From assembly GCA_002389665.1 (NCBI GenBank), contig DGNO01000002.1, positions 753,624-817,623 of the forward strand: a stretch of 64,000 bases of DNA, written 5' to 3'. Shown here in pieces: positions 1 through 8,156 of the stretch. Numbering within the stretch: the stretch's first letter is position 1; each line of letters begins with the position of its first letter. This DNA is from Rhodobiaceae bacterium UBA4490. Its GTDB lineage: Bacteria; Pseudomonadota; Alphaproteobacteria; Parvibaculales; Parvibaculaceae. A program made the position numbers and the translations under genes. The notes under the pieces were generated by a model. That model saw nothing but the letters and a program-made list of their open reading frames with translations, was not told the origin of the DNA and did no database searches.

Positions 1-884
1 AGCGCCTTGCCGCCGAAGAACGCAACCGGCTGGCCCGCGAGAATGCCAACCGCGCCCTTGCCGAAGCGTTCGAAGGCAAAGTGGGCCAGGTCGTGAAAAC
101 CGTTTCCCAGCATGTGGCCACGATGCGCGATGTCGCCCGGGAGATGGACGAGAACGCCGCATCGTCCCTGGAGCAGGTCGAAATGGCAACGGACGGGGCG
201 AGCGAGGCTTCGGACAATGTGGAAACCATTGCCGGCTCCGCCGAACAAATGGCCGACGCCATCCGGGAAAGCGCGGAGCGGATTTCCGAAACCGCCTCGC
301 TGGCAACCGCCGCGGCACAGGAAGTCGATATGACCGACAGCCGTGTGCAGACTCTTGCCCAAACCGCAAACAAGATCGGCGAGATCATCGACCTCATCAA
401 CGATATCGCCGAACAGACGAACCTGCTTGCCCTCAACGCCACGATCGAGGCGGCGCGGGCGGGCGATGCCGGGCGCGGCTTTGCCGTCGTCGCCTCCGAG
501 GTCAAGGATCTGGCGACCCAGACCGCCAAGGCGACGGAAGAAATCACCGCTCAGATCAAATCCATTCAAGGGGCGACCGACGACACGGTGCATTCCATCG
601 CAACGATCCGCGAGCGCATCGGCGTCATCAACGAGATTTCCATCTCCGTTTCCGCCGCCGTGGAAGAACAGAGCCTGGCTACCGAGGAAATCACCCGCGG
701 CACGAAAAGCGCCGCCAGCAGCACTCAGCGCGTCTCCGGCACCATGCAGCAGGTGCGCCAATCTGCCGAAGCGACGGGCGAGGCCGCCAAGGCCGTCGGC
801 TCCGCCGTCTTCAGTCTCGACAAGGAGGTCGTCTTCCTGGAGGAGGAAGTGCAAAGCTTCCTGACACAAATCAAAGCAGGATAA
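1..884 (+). CDS. Methyl-accepting chemotaxis protein, C-terminal part (5' end outside window)
   Basis: The frame is open from the first bases of the window, so this is the C-terminal signalling part of a longer gene. It contains the MCP hairpin coiled coil with the highly conserved tip ([18 protein letters not shown]) that binds CheA and CheW. The helices on both sides are rich in Ala, Glu, Gln and Ser, including possible methylation sites. There is no C-terminal CheR/CheB pentapeptide; the protein ends in KAG. It is closely similar over its whole visible length to the MCP at 1439-2896, so the two are tandem paralogues. The missing N-terminus is probably a membrane-embedded sensor like that of the paralogue, but this is inference. 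Confidence 0.95.
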   Translation, partial: RLAAEERNRLARENANRALAEAFEGKVGQVVKTVSQHVATMRDVAREMDENAASSLEQVEMATDGASEASDNVETIAGSAEQMADAIRESAERISETASLATAAAQEVDMTDSRVQTLAQTANKIGEIIDLINDIAEQTNLLALNATIEAARAGDAGRGFAVVASEVKDLATQTAKATEEITAQIKSIQGATDDTVHSIATIRERIGVINEISISVSAAVEEQSLATEEITRGTKSAASSTQRVSGTMQQVRQSAEATGEAAKAVGSAVFSLDKEVVFLEEEVQSFLTQIKAG

Positions 885-917
885 AAAATCCTGAAACACT
901 CCGTTCACGGTCCTTTA

Positions 918-948
918 AAAGCCCGGCTTTCTGCCGGGCTTTCTTTTT
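918..948 (+). terminator. Rho-independent terminator after first MCP
   Basis: A 10-bp stem (AAAGCCCGGC / GCCGGGCTTT) with a 5-base loop is followed by CTTTTT, 33 bases after the MCP stop codon. It separates the first MCP from the next two-gene unit. Confidence 0.9.
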
Positions 949-1052
949 GCCGATTTGCCGCAGGCCGGTCTCAGGAATTTTTAATGGTTTCCCTCATAAG
1001 TTGGAGATCAACCGGATACACGGGAAACTAGTGATTTCACCAAAGGCCCGAG

Positions 1053-1442
1053 ATGAGCGGCACCGCGCATAAGGAAAAGGAACGGCTGGCCTGGCTGCCC
1101 ATGCTGCTGATTGCAGGATCGGCGGGGCTGCTTTCTATGCTCTATGCGGCACCCCAGCGCGATGCCGAAACGCTTGGTCTCTTCTTTGCGCCGGGCACCG
1201 GCTTTGCCGAAGCGGCCGCCTTCGTGGCGGAAGCAGGCGGCGGCGTGCTACAGCCGGGCAAGATGGACAATATCGTCATCGCCCGGTTTGCCGCGCCCGC
1301 CGAGGCGAGCCGGAAACTCGCGCAGACACCGCTTTGGTTCACCTTCACCGCCCAAGCCTCGGGCACCTGTTTCACTTCTTCACGGTCGGCCGCTCAAACG
1401 CAGCCTTCAGCGCTGCTTGCAACACCCGGAGCTGTCTTATGA
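1053..1442 (+). CDS. Small membrane-anchored hypothetical protein coupled to MCP
   Basis: A 129-residue protein with a charged N-terminus, one hydrophobic segment at about residues 14-32 and a globular region of roughly 75 residues that would lie outside the membrane. I do not recognise a characterised family. The stop codon overlaps the ATG of the MCP at 1439 in an ATGA arrangement, so translation is probably coupled and the protein may assist or modulate that receptor. The last 20 or so residues are low in complexity and may not be conserved. The start is the first ATG after a weak purine-rich stretch; the downstream coupling makes a real gene likely. Confidence 0.6.
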   Translation: MSGTAHKEKERLAWLPMLLIAGSAGLLSMLYAAPQRDAETLGLFFAPGTGFAEAAAFVAEAGGGVLQPGKMDNIVIARFAAPAEASRKLAQTPLWFTFTAQASGTCFTSSRSAAQTQPSALLATPGAVL

Positions 1443-2896
1443 CGAATACCGCGCGCCTTCGCCAAAATGCCTTGAAATGGTTCGTGCCGTTTCTTTGGGC
1501 GCATGTTCCCTTCATCGCGCTTCTGGGCGCCGTCAACGAGACGCCCTTTATCGCCTCGACGGTAGCAGCCGCAGCGCTTGCCGGCGCGACGACCTTTCTC
1601 TGGCGCACGCAGCCCGATAGCGGCGTAACCCGCCAGACCGCTGCCGTCACCTTCATGGTGATGATCAGCCTCTGCGTCTATCAGCTGATGGGGCACCCCT
1701 ATCAGCTCGACATGCACCTTTATTTCATGGCCGGCCTTGCCATGCTCGTGCCGCTGGTCGATTGGCGCGCCATTCTGGCGGCCGCCGCCACCGTCGCCGT
1801 GCATCACCTGGTGCTCAATCTCTTCCTGCCCGCCGCGCTCTGGCCGGGGGATGCTGCCTATGTACGCCTCGTGATCCATGCCGGTGTCGTGGTGCTGGAA
1901 TCGGCGGCCCTGGTCTATTACTGCCACCAGCTCGTCGCCGCCTTCGAAGAAGCCGACGGGGCTCTCGCCAAAGCCCACGATGCGCTGGAAGAAACCGAAA
2001 AAATGGCCAAGGAACGCGCAGAAGCCGACGAACGCGCCTCGCGCGCGCGTCACGAGGAACGCAGCTCCCTTGCCGAAATGTTCGAAAAGAAAGTCGGCGG
2101 CGTCGTCTCGCTGGTGGCCGAGCACGCGCAGAAAATGCGCGCTGCGGGCGAGCGCATGAGCGCACGCACGTCCGAAGCCCGCACGCAGGTCGAGACAGTG
2201 ACCGGCAATGCATCCGAAGCCTCGCACAACGTGGAAGTGATCGCCGCATCGGCAGAAGAAATGTCGAGCTCGATCCGCGAGATTTCCGAGCGCGTGGCCG
2301 AAACCGCCTCCATCGCGTCCAACGCCGCAAAGGAAGTGGACGATACGGACGGGCGCGTACAGGCGCTTTCGCAAACCGCCAACAAGATCGGTGAAATTAT
2401 CGGCCTTATCAACGATATTGCCGAACAGACGAACCTGCTTGCTCTGAACGCCACGATCGAGGCGGCACGCGCGGGCGAGGCGGGCAAAGGCTTTGCCGTT
2501 GTGGCCGCCGAAGTCAAAGACCTTGCCACGCAGACGGCAAAAGCCACCGAGGAAATCACCGGCCAGATCAAATCGATCCAGTCGGCTACCGACGAAACGG
2601 TGCACTCGATTTCCACGATCCGCGAGCGCATCAGCGTGATGAACGAAGTCAGCTCTTCGGTCTCCGCCGCCGTCGAACAGCAGGCGCACGCGACGCAGGA
2701 AATTACGCGCTCGACGCAAAGCGCCTCGCAAAGCACGCAGGCCGTTTCCCAGACCATGGCGGATGTCCGCCGCTCGGCAGAAGAAACCGGCGAGGCGGCC
2801 CAGGAAGTCGGCGCCTCCGTCAGCGATCTGCACAGCCAGATCGAGATGCTGGAAAGTGAAGTGGAAAGCTTCGTCGCCCAGATCCGGGCAGGCTAA
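1439..2896 (+). CDS. Methyl-accepting chemotaxis protein with membrane-embedded sensor region
   Basis: A 485-residue chemoreceptor. The first 170 residues form about five or six hydrophobic segments, including a QLDMHLYF stretch and a VHHLVLNLF segment, with almost no periplasmic loop, so sensing is probably within the membrane. A short coiled coil leads into the cytoplasmic signalling hairpin with the conserved tip [18 protein letters not shown] at about residues 330-347. No HAMP domain is evident. The frame is also open upstream to 1334, but the ATG at 1439 overlaps the preceding TGA and gives a normal N-terminus, so I chose it. The receptor is a tandem paralogue of the truncated MCP at the window start. 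Confidence 0.93.
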   Translation: MTNTARLRQNALKWFVPFLWAHVPFIALLGAVNETPFIASTVAAAALAGATTFLWRTQPDSGVTRQTAAVTFMVMISLCVYQLMGHPYQLDMHLYFMAGLAMLVPLVDWRAILAAAATVAVHHLVLNLFLPAALWPGDAAYVRLVIHAGVVVLESAALVYYCHQLVAAFEEADGALAKAHDALEETEKMAKERAEADERASRARHEERSSLAEMFEKKVGGVVSLVAEHAQKMRAAGERMSARTSEARTQVETVTGNASEASHNVEVIAASAEEMSSSIREISERVAETASIASNAAKEVDDTDGRVQALSQTANKIGEIIGLINDIAEQTNLLALNATIEAARAGEAGKGFAVVAAEVKDLATQTAKATEEITGQIKSIQSATDETVHSISTIRERISVMNEVSSSVSAAVEQQAHATQEITRSTQSASQSTQAVSQTMADVRRSAEETGEAAQEVGASVSDLHSQIEMLESEVESFVAQIRAG

Positions 2897-2947
2897 GTAT
2901 CAAGCTACCCCTTATGGGGCGGGGCCCTTTAAAAAGGGCGGGGCTAA

Positions 2948-2984
2948 GAAGGCGCGGCGGTTCATCCCCCGCGCCTTCTTTATT
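2948..2984 (+). terminator. Rho-independent terminator after second MCP
   Basis: A 10-bp stem (GAAGGCGCGG / CCGCGCCTTC) with an 11-base loop is followed by TTTATT. It lies between the MCP and the convergent alcohol dehydrogenase. Confidence 0.8.
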
Positions 2985-3001
2985 GCGCCCTATGGCCCGG
3001 C

Positions 3002-4087
3002 TCAGCGCCAGGGCTCGACCAGAATTTTCGCGTGCACATCCGGGCTCGCCAGGTCCTTGAAAGCCTGCTCAACGCCTTCAACGCCGACCTTGCCCGTCAC
3101 CAGCGCCTCCCCGTCAATCTTGCCTTCGGCCAGATGATGCAGGCTTTGCGCAAACTCGTCCGGCGTATAGCCCAGCACGAATTGCAGGTTGAGCTCCTTG
3201 TTGATGGCGAAGATCGGCTCAATATGATCCTTCTCCATGCACACGCCTACAACGACGATGCGCGCGGCTTTGGGCGCCCCTTCCAGCATTTGCTGAATAA
3301 TGCCGGGCACACCTACACATTCGAAGATCACGCCGGGGCGCAGTTGCGGGCCAAGGCCGAGCATCGTCATCATGCTGTCGGGATCATAGCCTTCCGGCGC
3401 CGCCTCTTCCGTCCAGCGCTTGTAAGGCGAGGTCTCGGCGGGGTCGAGCACGATATCGGCGCCCATCATCTCCGCGAATTTGCGCCGCTTGGGGGAGAAA
3501 TCCGCCGCGATGATCGGACCGGCACCGGCGATTTTCAGCCCGGCGATGACGGCAAGCCCCACCGGCCCGCAGCCGATGACGAGCGGCACATCTTCCTTCG
3601 TCAGATTGGCCTTCTGCACCGCATGCCAGCCCACGGCCATGGGCTCGGTCAATGCCGCCTGCTCCGTCGGCAGCCCGTTCGGCACTTCGAGCAGCAGCAT
3701 CTCGTTCAGCACCATGTTTTCAGCATAGCCGCCCGGCAGATTGTTGGAATAGCCGACAGGTTCGATGCCCGTTGCATTCAGCGCCAGCGGCATGGAACAG
3801 ACCCGCGTGCCCGCTTTCAGTGTCTTTTGCGTGCCCGGCCCGTGATCGAGAATCTCCGCGCAGAACTCGTGCCCGAAGACGATGTCGCGCTTCAGGTCCA
3901 TCTTGAAGCCCTTGGAGCCCGACCGCTCAGCCACATCCACCATATGCTGGGCGTGATGCAGCGCATGCAGGTCCGAGCCGCAAATCCCGCAAGCCAGCGT
4001 TTTCACCAATACCTGCCCGTCGCCGGGCTCGGGCACGTCCATCGTGTCGACGACGAGGCCGCCGTCCCGGAAAATTGCCGCACGCAT
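3002..4087 (-). CDS. Zinc-dependent alcohol dehydrogenase family protein
   Basis: A 361-residue medium-chain dehydrogenase. The N-terminal catalytic half has the zinc-site segments CGICGSDLHAL and GHEF, and the nucleotide-binding half has the Rossmann motif GCGPVGLAVIAG. The four-cysteine structural zinc loop of classical liver-type ADHs is absent. It probably oxidises an alcohol or reduces an aldehyde with NAD(P). The frame extends upstream, but the ATG at 4087 has a strong GGAGGGAGGAAGAGC ribosome binding site and begins MRAAIF as is usual for the family. A 14-bp perfect palindrome lies about 30 bases upstream, so repression by a TetR-like protein is plausible. The gene looks monocistronic. 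Confidence 0.9.
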   Translation of the reverse strand: MRAAIFRDGGLVVDTMDVPEPGDGQVLVKTLACGICGSDLHALHHAQHMVDVAERSGSKGFKMDLKRDIVFGHEFCAEILDHGPGTQKTLKAGTRVCSMPLALNATGIEPVGYSNNLPGGYAENMVLNEMLLLEVPNGLPTEQAALTEPMAVGWHAVQKANLTKEDVPLVIGCGPVGLAVIAGLKIAGAGPIIAADFSPKRRKFAEMMGADIVLDPAETSPYKRWTEEAAPEGYDPDSMMTMLGLGPQLRPGVIFECVGVPGIIQQMLEGAPKAARIVVVGVCMEKDHIEPIFAINKELNLQFVLGYTPDEFAQSLHHLAEGKIDGEALVTGKVGVEGVEQAFKDLASPDVHAKILVEPWR

Positions 4088-4117
4088 GCTCTTCCTCCCT
4101 CCAGTAGGATCTTTTTC

Positions 4118-4131
4118 TAGACCCTGGTCTA
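4118..4131. promoter_or_regulatory. 14-bp palindrome upstream of alcohol dehydrogenase (possible operator)
   Basis: TAGACCCTGGTCTA is built from perfect 6-bp arms around CT. It sits 31 bases before the ADH start codon, where a repressor would cover the promoter or early transcript. The regulator is not encoded next to it. Confidence 0.4.
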
Positions 4132-4203
4132 TTTTTATTGAGGAATGGAACCAGACGGGCCCCGCCGCTGCAAGCGCTAAATAGAGGCGGCGCGCAAGGC
4201 GGC

Positions 4204-4941
4204 TCAGAAATGGCGCAGCCGCCACCAAAGCACGATGCCGGTCAAAGAAAGAGCAATCAGCCCGATCGCCGCGAGGTCCATGACGAAGGGACCGGCATCC
4301 GCAAAGAAGCGGCCCGTATGCATGTCGAGCAGGATGCGGGAAAGAGGCAAGCCTTCCCCTCGGTAAAGTCCGGCAAAACCTGCCGCAACATCCCCCGGCA
4401 AAGGCCGGGGCTCGGCCCACACCACATCGCCTTCAAAGGGCTGCCAGCGGGGGAGCGCAAGCGAGGTCGCATAGGTCCCTTCCGGCGTTTCCACCGCAAG
4501 ACGCGAGGCCGCTTCTCCCGCTTTCAAAATCTCTTTACCGGGCGGCATCGGCAGGGCGAGGCTCTCCAGCAATTGCCCGTCTTCCGTCAAAAGCAAAGCG
4601 CGGGTCTCCGTCACCGCGGCGATATCGCCGCCAAGCACCACCGCCCCTTTCAGAGCGCCGCCGGCGTTTACATGGAGATGCGTGCCTGCCGCCACCGCGT
4701 CTTTCCCAAGCCCGGCAAGCCAGAGCCCGCCGGCCTGAAACCCCGGCCCCGGCTGCGGTGCCTTGATGCCATACCAGGAGAGAAGCCAGGATGCCGAGAT
4801 TTGCGTCCTGTCGAAACCAAGCCGCTCGCCGTGATGCAGCAGCAGGCCCGTGACGGAGAGAAAGAGCACGAAGAAGGCCGTCGTGATGCCGATGCGCCGG
4901 TGCCAAACATAAAGCGCGCGGCGCCAGAAAATCTTATCCAC
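4204..4941 (-). CDS. PepSY-associated transmembrane protein
   Basis: A 245-residue membrane protein with a hydrophobic segment near residues 18-37 following a WHRRIG motif, an extracytoplasmic domain of about 150 residues, and a C-terminal membrane helix ending in WWRLRHF. This layout is typical of PepSY_TM proteins that pass electrons across the inner membrane. The GTG at 4941 is the preferred start: it overlaps the stop of the FMN-binding gene by 8 bases and follows a GGAGG at a spacing of 6. Context suggests it works with the FMN-binding protein and ApbE as a transmembrane electron-transfer unit. The substrate is unknown; iron or another extracytoplasmic acceptor is possible. Confidence 0.8.
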   Translation of the reverse strand: MDKIFWRRALYVWHRRIGITTAFFVLFLSVTGLLLHHGERLGFDRTQISASWLLSWYGIKAPQPGPGFQAGGLWLAGLGKDAVAAGTHLHVNAGGALKGAVVLGGDIAAVTETRALLLTEDGQLLESLALPMPPGKEILKAGEAASRLAVETPEGTYATSLALPRWQPFEGDVVWAEPRPLPGDVAAGFAGLYRGEGLPLSRILLDMHTGRFFADAGPFVMDLAAIGLIALSLTGIVLWWRLRHF

Positions 4942-5500
4942 CCGAAGCCTCCGCCTGCACCTGCCCGTCGAGCCAAAGGGCAAGACGCGCCAGTTTACGG
5001 ATCGCCCGGACCGAGAGCGTTGCGCCGGAAATGCCGTCTATCCGGCCCGTCAGTTCGGCCTCGTCATCGAGCCGCAGCCCTTTGAACTGATCGGTGAAAA
5101 AGGGATAGCGCACTTCCCAGCCATGGCTTTCGCGGTAAATCAAAATCTGCACCCGCTCGATCGCGCCCTCGTGCACCGCAATGCCCGTGGTGATGGGGCG
5201 GGTCTTGCCGATCTCTTCCAATATCCAGACCGTGCGCGGCCCATCCTGCCAGTAGCTCAGCCGCAGGCCCTGCATCTCACGGTCGAGAATGGCTTTTGCG
5301 CCCGCGCGCACCTCATCCGTCAGCCAAAGCTTGTCCGGCTCCGGCACGGCCTCCGCCCCGCCGAAAACCTCCGCAAGGAAGACATTGGGCTCCAGAAACA
5401 CGTCTTCGGCCCCTGCCGGAGCGGAAAATCCGGCGCACAGCATAGCTGCCGCCGAAAGGCGCCGGAAAGCCGCTTTGAAGAAAAAGCCCGTCATGCTCAT
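4934..5500 (-). CDS. Exported FMN-binding domain protein with covalent flavinylation motif
   Basis: A 188-residue protein with an N-terminal signal peptide ending near PAGAE and a C-terminal FMN_bind domain. The motif DGISGATLS near residues 155-163 matches the signature to which ApbE attaches FMN through a phosphoester on the threonine (about T161). It is translated just ahead of the PepSY membrane protein with overlapping ends, and an apbE gene lies 1.6 kb away. Together they indicate a periplasmic flavoprotein carrying electrons from or to the membrane partner. GTG 5503 and ATG 5494 are alternative starts; ATG 5500 follows AGGAAAC. Confidence 0.85.
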   Translation of the reverse strand: MSMTGFFFKAAFRRLSAAAMLCAGFSAPAGAEDVFLEPNVFLAEVFGGAEAVPEPDKLWLTDEVRAGAKAILDREMQGLRLSYWQDGPRTVWILEEIGKTRPITTGIAVHEGAIERVQILIYRESHGWEVRYPFFTDQFKGLRLDDEAELTGRIDGISGATLSVRAIRKLARLALWLDGQVQAEASGG

Positions 5501-5565
5501 CACCGTTTCCTAGCCGCTCCGCAAGGGAAAGACAAACGCTATGGGCAGCGCCCCTTAAACGCAAA

Positions 5566-5590
5566 GGGAGGCGGGTCATCCCCGCCTCCC
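5566..5590 (-). terminator. Perfect 10-bp hairpin between porin and FMN-binding gene
   Basis: GGGAGGCGGG and CCCGCCTCCC flank a 5-base loop, 34 bases downstream of the porin stop on the minus strand. The following sequence is only moderately T-rich (TTTGCGTTT), so termination may be partial. Confidence 0.6.
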
Positions 5591-5623
5591 CCATTTTCGT
5601 TTCAAGCCGTGCAGGCCGGCTCC

Positions 5624-6874
5624 TTAGAACTGGAAGCCGACGCCGACATTCAGACGGTCGTCTTCCGTGCCGCCAGCCGGGGCATCGTCGAACTGATAAT
5701 CCAGTTTGAAGACCACATCTTCGACCGGCCAGTAATTGGCGCCGATCTGCGTCTGGCTGAATTCGGAATCGGCGCCGCCGCCAGCCGAATTGTCCCATTC
5801 GCTGTAACGGGCAAAGAAACCGAGATCGCCGTACCAAACCGGGAAGCGGTAGGAAGGCTCGATATACCAGCCATACTGCTCGTCCCGGCCAATGGCCTCT
5901 GCCGCATTGCTGTCGAGGTCCCAGCGCGCAGCCAGCGCCCGGAAGCCGATGGAGCCCGGACCGAAAGCGAAGTTCGAATCGACATGGGCTTCAAAAAGCG
6001 TGGCGGAGGTCTTCTCGCCCTCGCCCTGCGTCAGGTCGGACTGATACTGACCCGTCACGCCGAACTGCACCCCCGGAATGCCGGAATATGTCAGCTGCGT
6101 CGTGACCGCGCCGTCTTTTGCCTTGGCTTCGGACACCTTCTGGCGGCCGGAACGGATGCGGAAGGCATTGGCGCCCGTGGTCGGCACGCGCAGGCCCGAG
6201 TGAACGAAGGCGCTATAAGCGAAGCCGGAACCCAGCTCGCCATGCGCGCCGACACCCGCTTCCCACCAGGTCGTCGGGATGATGTTGACTTCCACATTGT
6301 TGCGCTCGACGCCGTAGAACGTGGGCGGCTCATGAGTGATGTTAAGAATGCCGACCGGCACGAGCTGCAGACCCGCCGTCACTGAATGATGCTCGGCCAC
6401 ATCGACTTCAACGAAAGCCTGCTCGACTTCCACTTCGCCGTTCTGGCCTTCACCGGCAACCGCATGCTCGACTTCAAGCTCGGAGAAGAAGCGGACTTTG
6501 TCGTTGAATTCATGATTGATGAACAGCACGAAACGGTGAAGGTCCACTTCGTCCGTATCGCCGCCATTGTAGTGCAGTTCGCCATAACCGCCGACGCTGG
6601 TTTTCTGCCACCAGCCATCGCCGCCCGAACCGCCGCCGGAAGAGGCGATGCGCTCGACTTCGCTGCCCGTCGCTTCGACCTTCTTGTCCGTTTCCTGGAC
6701 CTTCTTCTCGGTCACGTCGATCTTCTGCTGCAGCGCTTCGATCTGCGCCTGCTGCTGTTGGATCATTTTCCACAGTTCTTCCCGGCTCGGCAGATCCTGC
6801 GCGAATGCCGGCGAAACCGCCATGATGCCCGCAAGGGCGGTCGCCCCGGCGAGGTAGCTCTTCATTACGTTCAT
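5624..6874 (-). CDS. Outer-membrane porin with N-terminal coiled coil
   Basis: A 416-residue exported protein: a signal peptide ending at AFAQD, a coiled-coil region of about 45 residues (EELWKMIQQQQAQ onward), a glycine/serine linker, and a long beta-barrel region with alternating aromatic residues ending in a C-terminal phenylalanine (GFQF), the usual BamA recognition end. It resembles phosphate-selective porin O/P-like proteins. The start at 6874 follows GAGGG at a spacing of 7; the ATG at 6865 is an alternative. It lies between the flavinylated module and divergent apbE, so it may admit the substrate of that system. This link is inferred from context only. Confidence 0.85.
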   Translation of the reverse strand: MNVMKSYLAGATALAGIMAVSPAFAQDLPSREELWKMIQQQQAQIEALQQKIDVTEKKVQETDKKVEATGSEVERIASSGGGSGGDGWWQKTSVGGYGELHYNGGDTDEVDLHRFVLFINHEFNDKVRFFSELEVEHAVAGEGQNGEVEVEQAFVEVDVAEHHSVTAGLQLVPVGILNITHEPPTFYGVERNNVEVNIIPTTWWEAGVGAHGELGSGFAYSAFVHSGLRVPTTGANAFRIRSGRQKVSEAKAKDGAVTTQLTYSGIPGVQFGVTGQYQSDLTQGEGEKTSATLFEAHVDSNFAFGPGSIGFRALAARWDLDSNAAEAIGRDEQYGWYIEPSYRFPVWYGDLGFFARYSEWDNSAGGGADSEFSQTQIGANYWPVEDVVFKLDYQFDDAPAGGTEDDRLNVGVGFQF

Positions 6875-7124
6875 TAAGTGGCCCTCGATGCCTTGTGCCC
6901 GGCCCATCCCCGGCCCGGCAGTCATTCCTGTTCTCGTCGCCGCAAAGGCCCCGGCCCTGCCGTGAAGACAGGGCCGGATCACTTTGGTGCTGCAGCGATA
7001 GGCGCACCTGATAATAAGATCGACTCTCAAATGCAATTAGATTCTTGAAAATGCTTCGCATTCCTTTTCGCGATGTGGTAGTCAGGCAGCATATAAATTG
7101 CCCTAGGAAGGCGTCTTTCAGCCC
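6875..7124. promoter_or_regulatory. Divergent porin/apbE control region with small palindrome
   Basis: This 250-bp region separates the divergent porin and apbE. It is locally AT-rich at 7010-7110 and contains AATGC-TTC-GCATT at 7050-7062, a 5-3-5 inverted repeat loosely reminiscent of iron-control boxes. I could not fit a full Fur or Irr consensus, so iron regulation remains a guess. Confidence 0.35.
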
Positions 7125-8153
7125 TTGCCCAAGATGAAAAACTCCCGGAATTCAGCCTTTTCCCGGCGGCGTGTGCTCTCTCTCATCATTGCAGGCGCAG
7201 CGGCCGGCCCGCTTGCCGGTCTGAGCACAGGCAGCGCCAAAGCCATGCCCCTGCGCTGGGAAGGGCCGGTGATGGGCGCAGATGCCGCCATGACATTTTT
7301 GGGCATGAGCGAGGCAGAAGCCGCGCGGCTGGAAGCGCTGGCGCTTACCGAGATCGCACGGCTCGAAGAGATTTTCAGCCTCTACAAAGAAAGCTCCGCC
7401 CTTCAGCGGCTAAACCGGGAGGGGATGCAGGAAAACGCACCGTCTGACCTGGTTGAGCTGCTGGATAAGGCCCGCCATATCCACGAGGTAACCGGCGGCG
7501 CCTTCGACCCTTCAGTCCAGACCTATTGGGATGTGCTCACCCGCCATTACGGCAAGGGCGCGGAAGAAGACCCCGCCCCCGAAGCGCTTGCCGAAGCCGC
7601 CCGGCATACGGGCTTTGCGCGCGTGAAGATAAAGGGCGCTAGCATCACGCTGCCCGAGGGTATGCAGCTCACGCTGAACGGCATCGCCCAGGGCTATATC
7701 ACCGACAAGGTGGCCGAGCGGCTAACCCGCGAAGGCGCGCGCCATGTGCTCGTCAATCTGGGCGAGTTCCGCCCGACAGGGCCGAAGGACGACGGCAGCG
7801 ACTGGCAGATCGGCCTTGCCGATCCGGCAGTACCTTACCGCCTCGCCGATAGCACGCCCCTTCGCACCCGCGCGCTTGCCACCTCCGCCCCATACAGCGC
7901 CTCTTTCGACAAAGACGGCAAACGCCACCACCTGCTCGATCCGGCAACCGGGCAAAGCAGCGCGCGCTATGCCTCGCTCAGCGTCAAAGCGCCGGACGCC
8001 GCTTTAGCGGACGGACTCTCCACCGCTTTCTCCCTAATGAGCGAGGAAAAGATCGCGCGCGCCCTGCAACACGCAGGTGCCCAGCCTATCGGCGTGCATC
8101 TGACGCGGCGCGACGGCACGGTCCGGACATTGGGAAATTGGGCGCGAGCCTGA
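7125..8153 (+). CDS. apbE: FAD:protein FMN transferase (ApbE), Tat-type signal
   Basis: A 342-residue ApbE-family enzyme that splits FAD and transfers FMN to a Thr/Ser of an exported flavoprotein. The N-terminus has a twin-arginine signal (SRRRVLSL) with cleavage near AKA. Family motifs are visible: TGGAFDPS, LNGIAQGYITD, VNLGEFR (usually NLGGD), ATSAPYSASF (usually ATSG), LLDPATG, and the metal-binding C-terminal stretch DAALADGLSTA. The obvious target is the SGAT-motif protein at 4934-5500. TTG at 7125 or ATG at 7134 may be the start; AGGAAGG at 7105-7111 favours the former. The gene is convergent with the GGDEF-EAL gene, 3 bases apart. Confidence 0.9.
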   Translation: MPKMKNSRNSAFSRRRVLSLIIAGAAAGPLAGLSTGSAKAMPLRWEGPVMGADAAMTFLGMSEAEAARLEALALTEIARLEEIFSLYKESSALQRLNREGMQENAPSDLVELLDKARHIHEVTGGAFDPSVQTYWDVLTRHYGKGAEEDPAPEALAEAARHTGFARVKIKGASITLPEGMQLTLNGIAQGYITDKVAERLTREGARHVLVNLGEFRPTGPKDDGSDWQIGLADPAVPYRLADSTPLRTRALATSAPYSASFDKDGKRHHLLDPATGQSSARYASLSVKAPDAALADGLSTAFSLMSEEKIARALQHAGAQPIGVHLTRRDGTVRTLGNWARA

Positions 8154-8156
8154 CCC

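Noticed and set aside
1394..2833. 479-codon open frame on the minus strand
   Set aside because: Antisense to the second MCP; composition is a mirror of the MCP codons and no ribosome binding site or motif is present.
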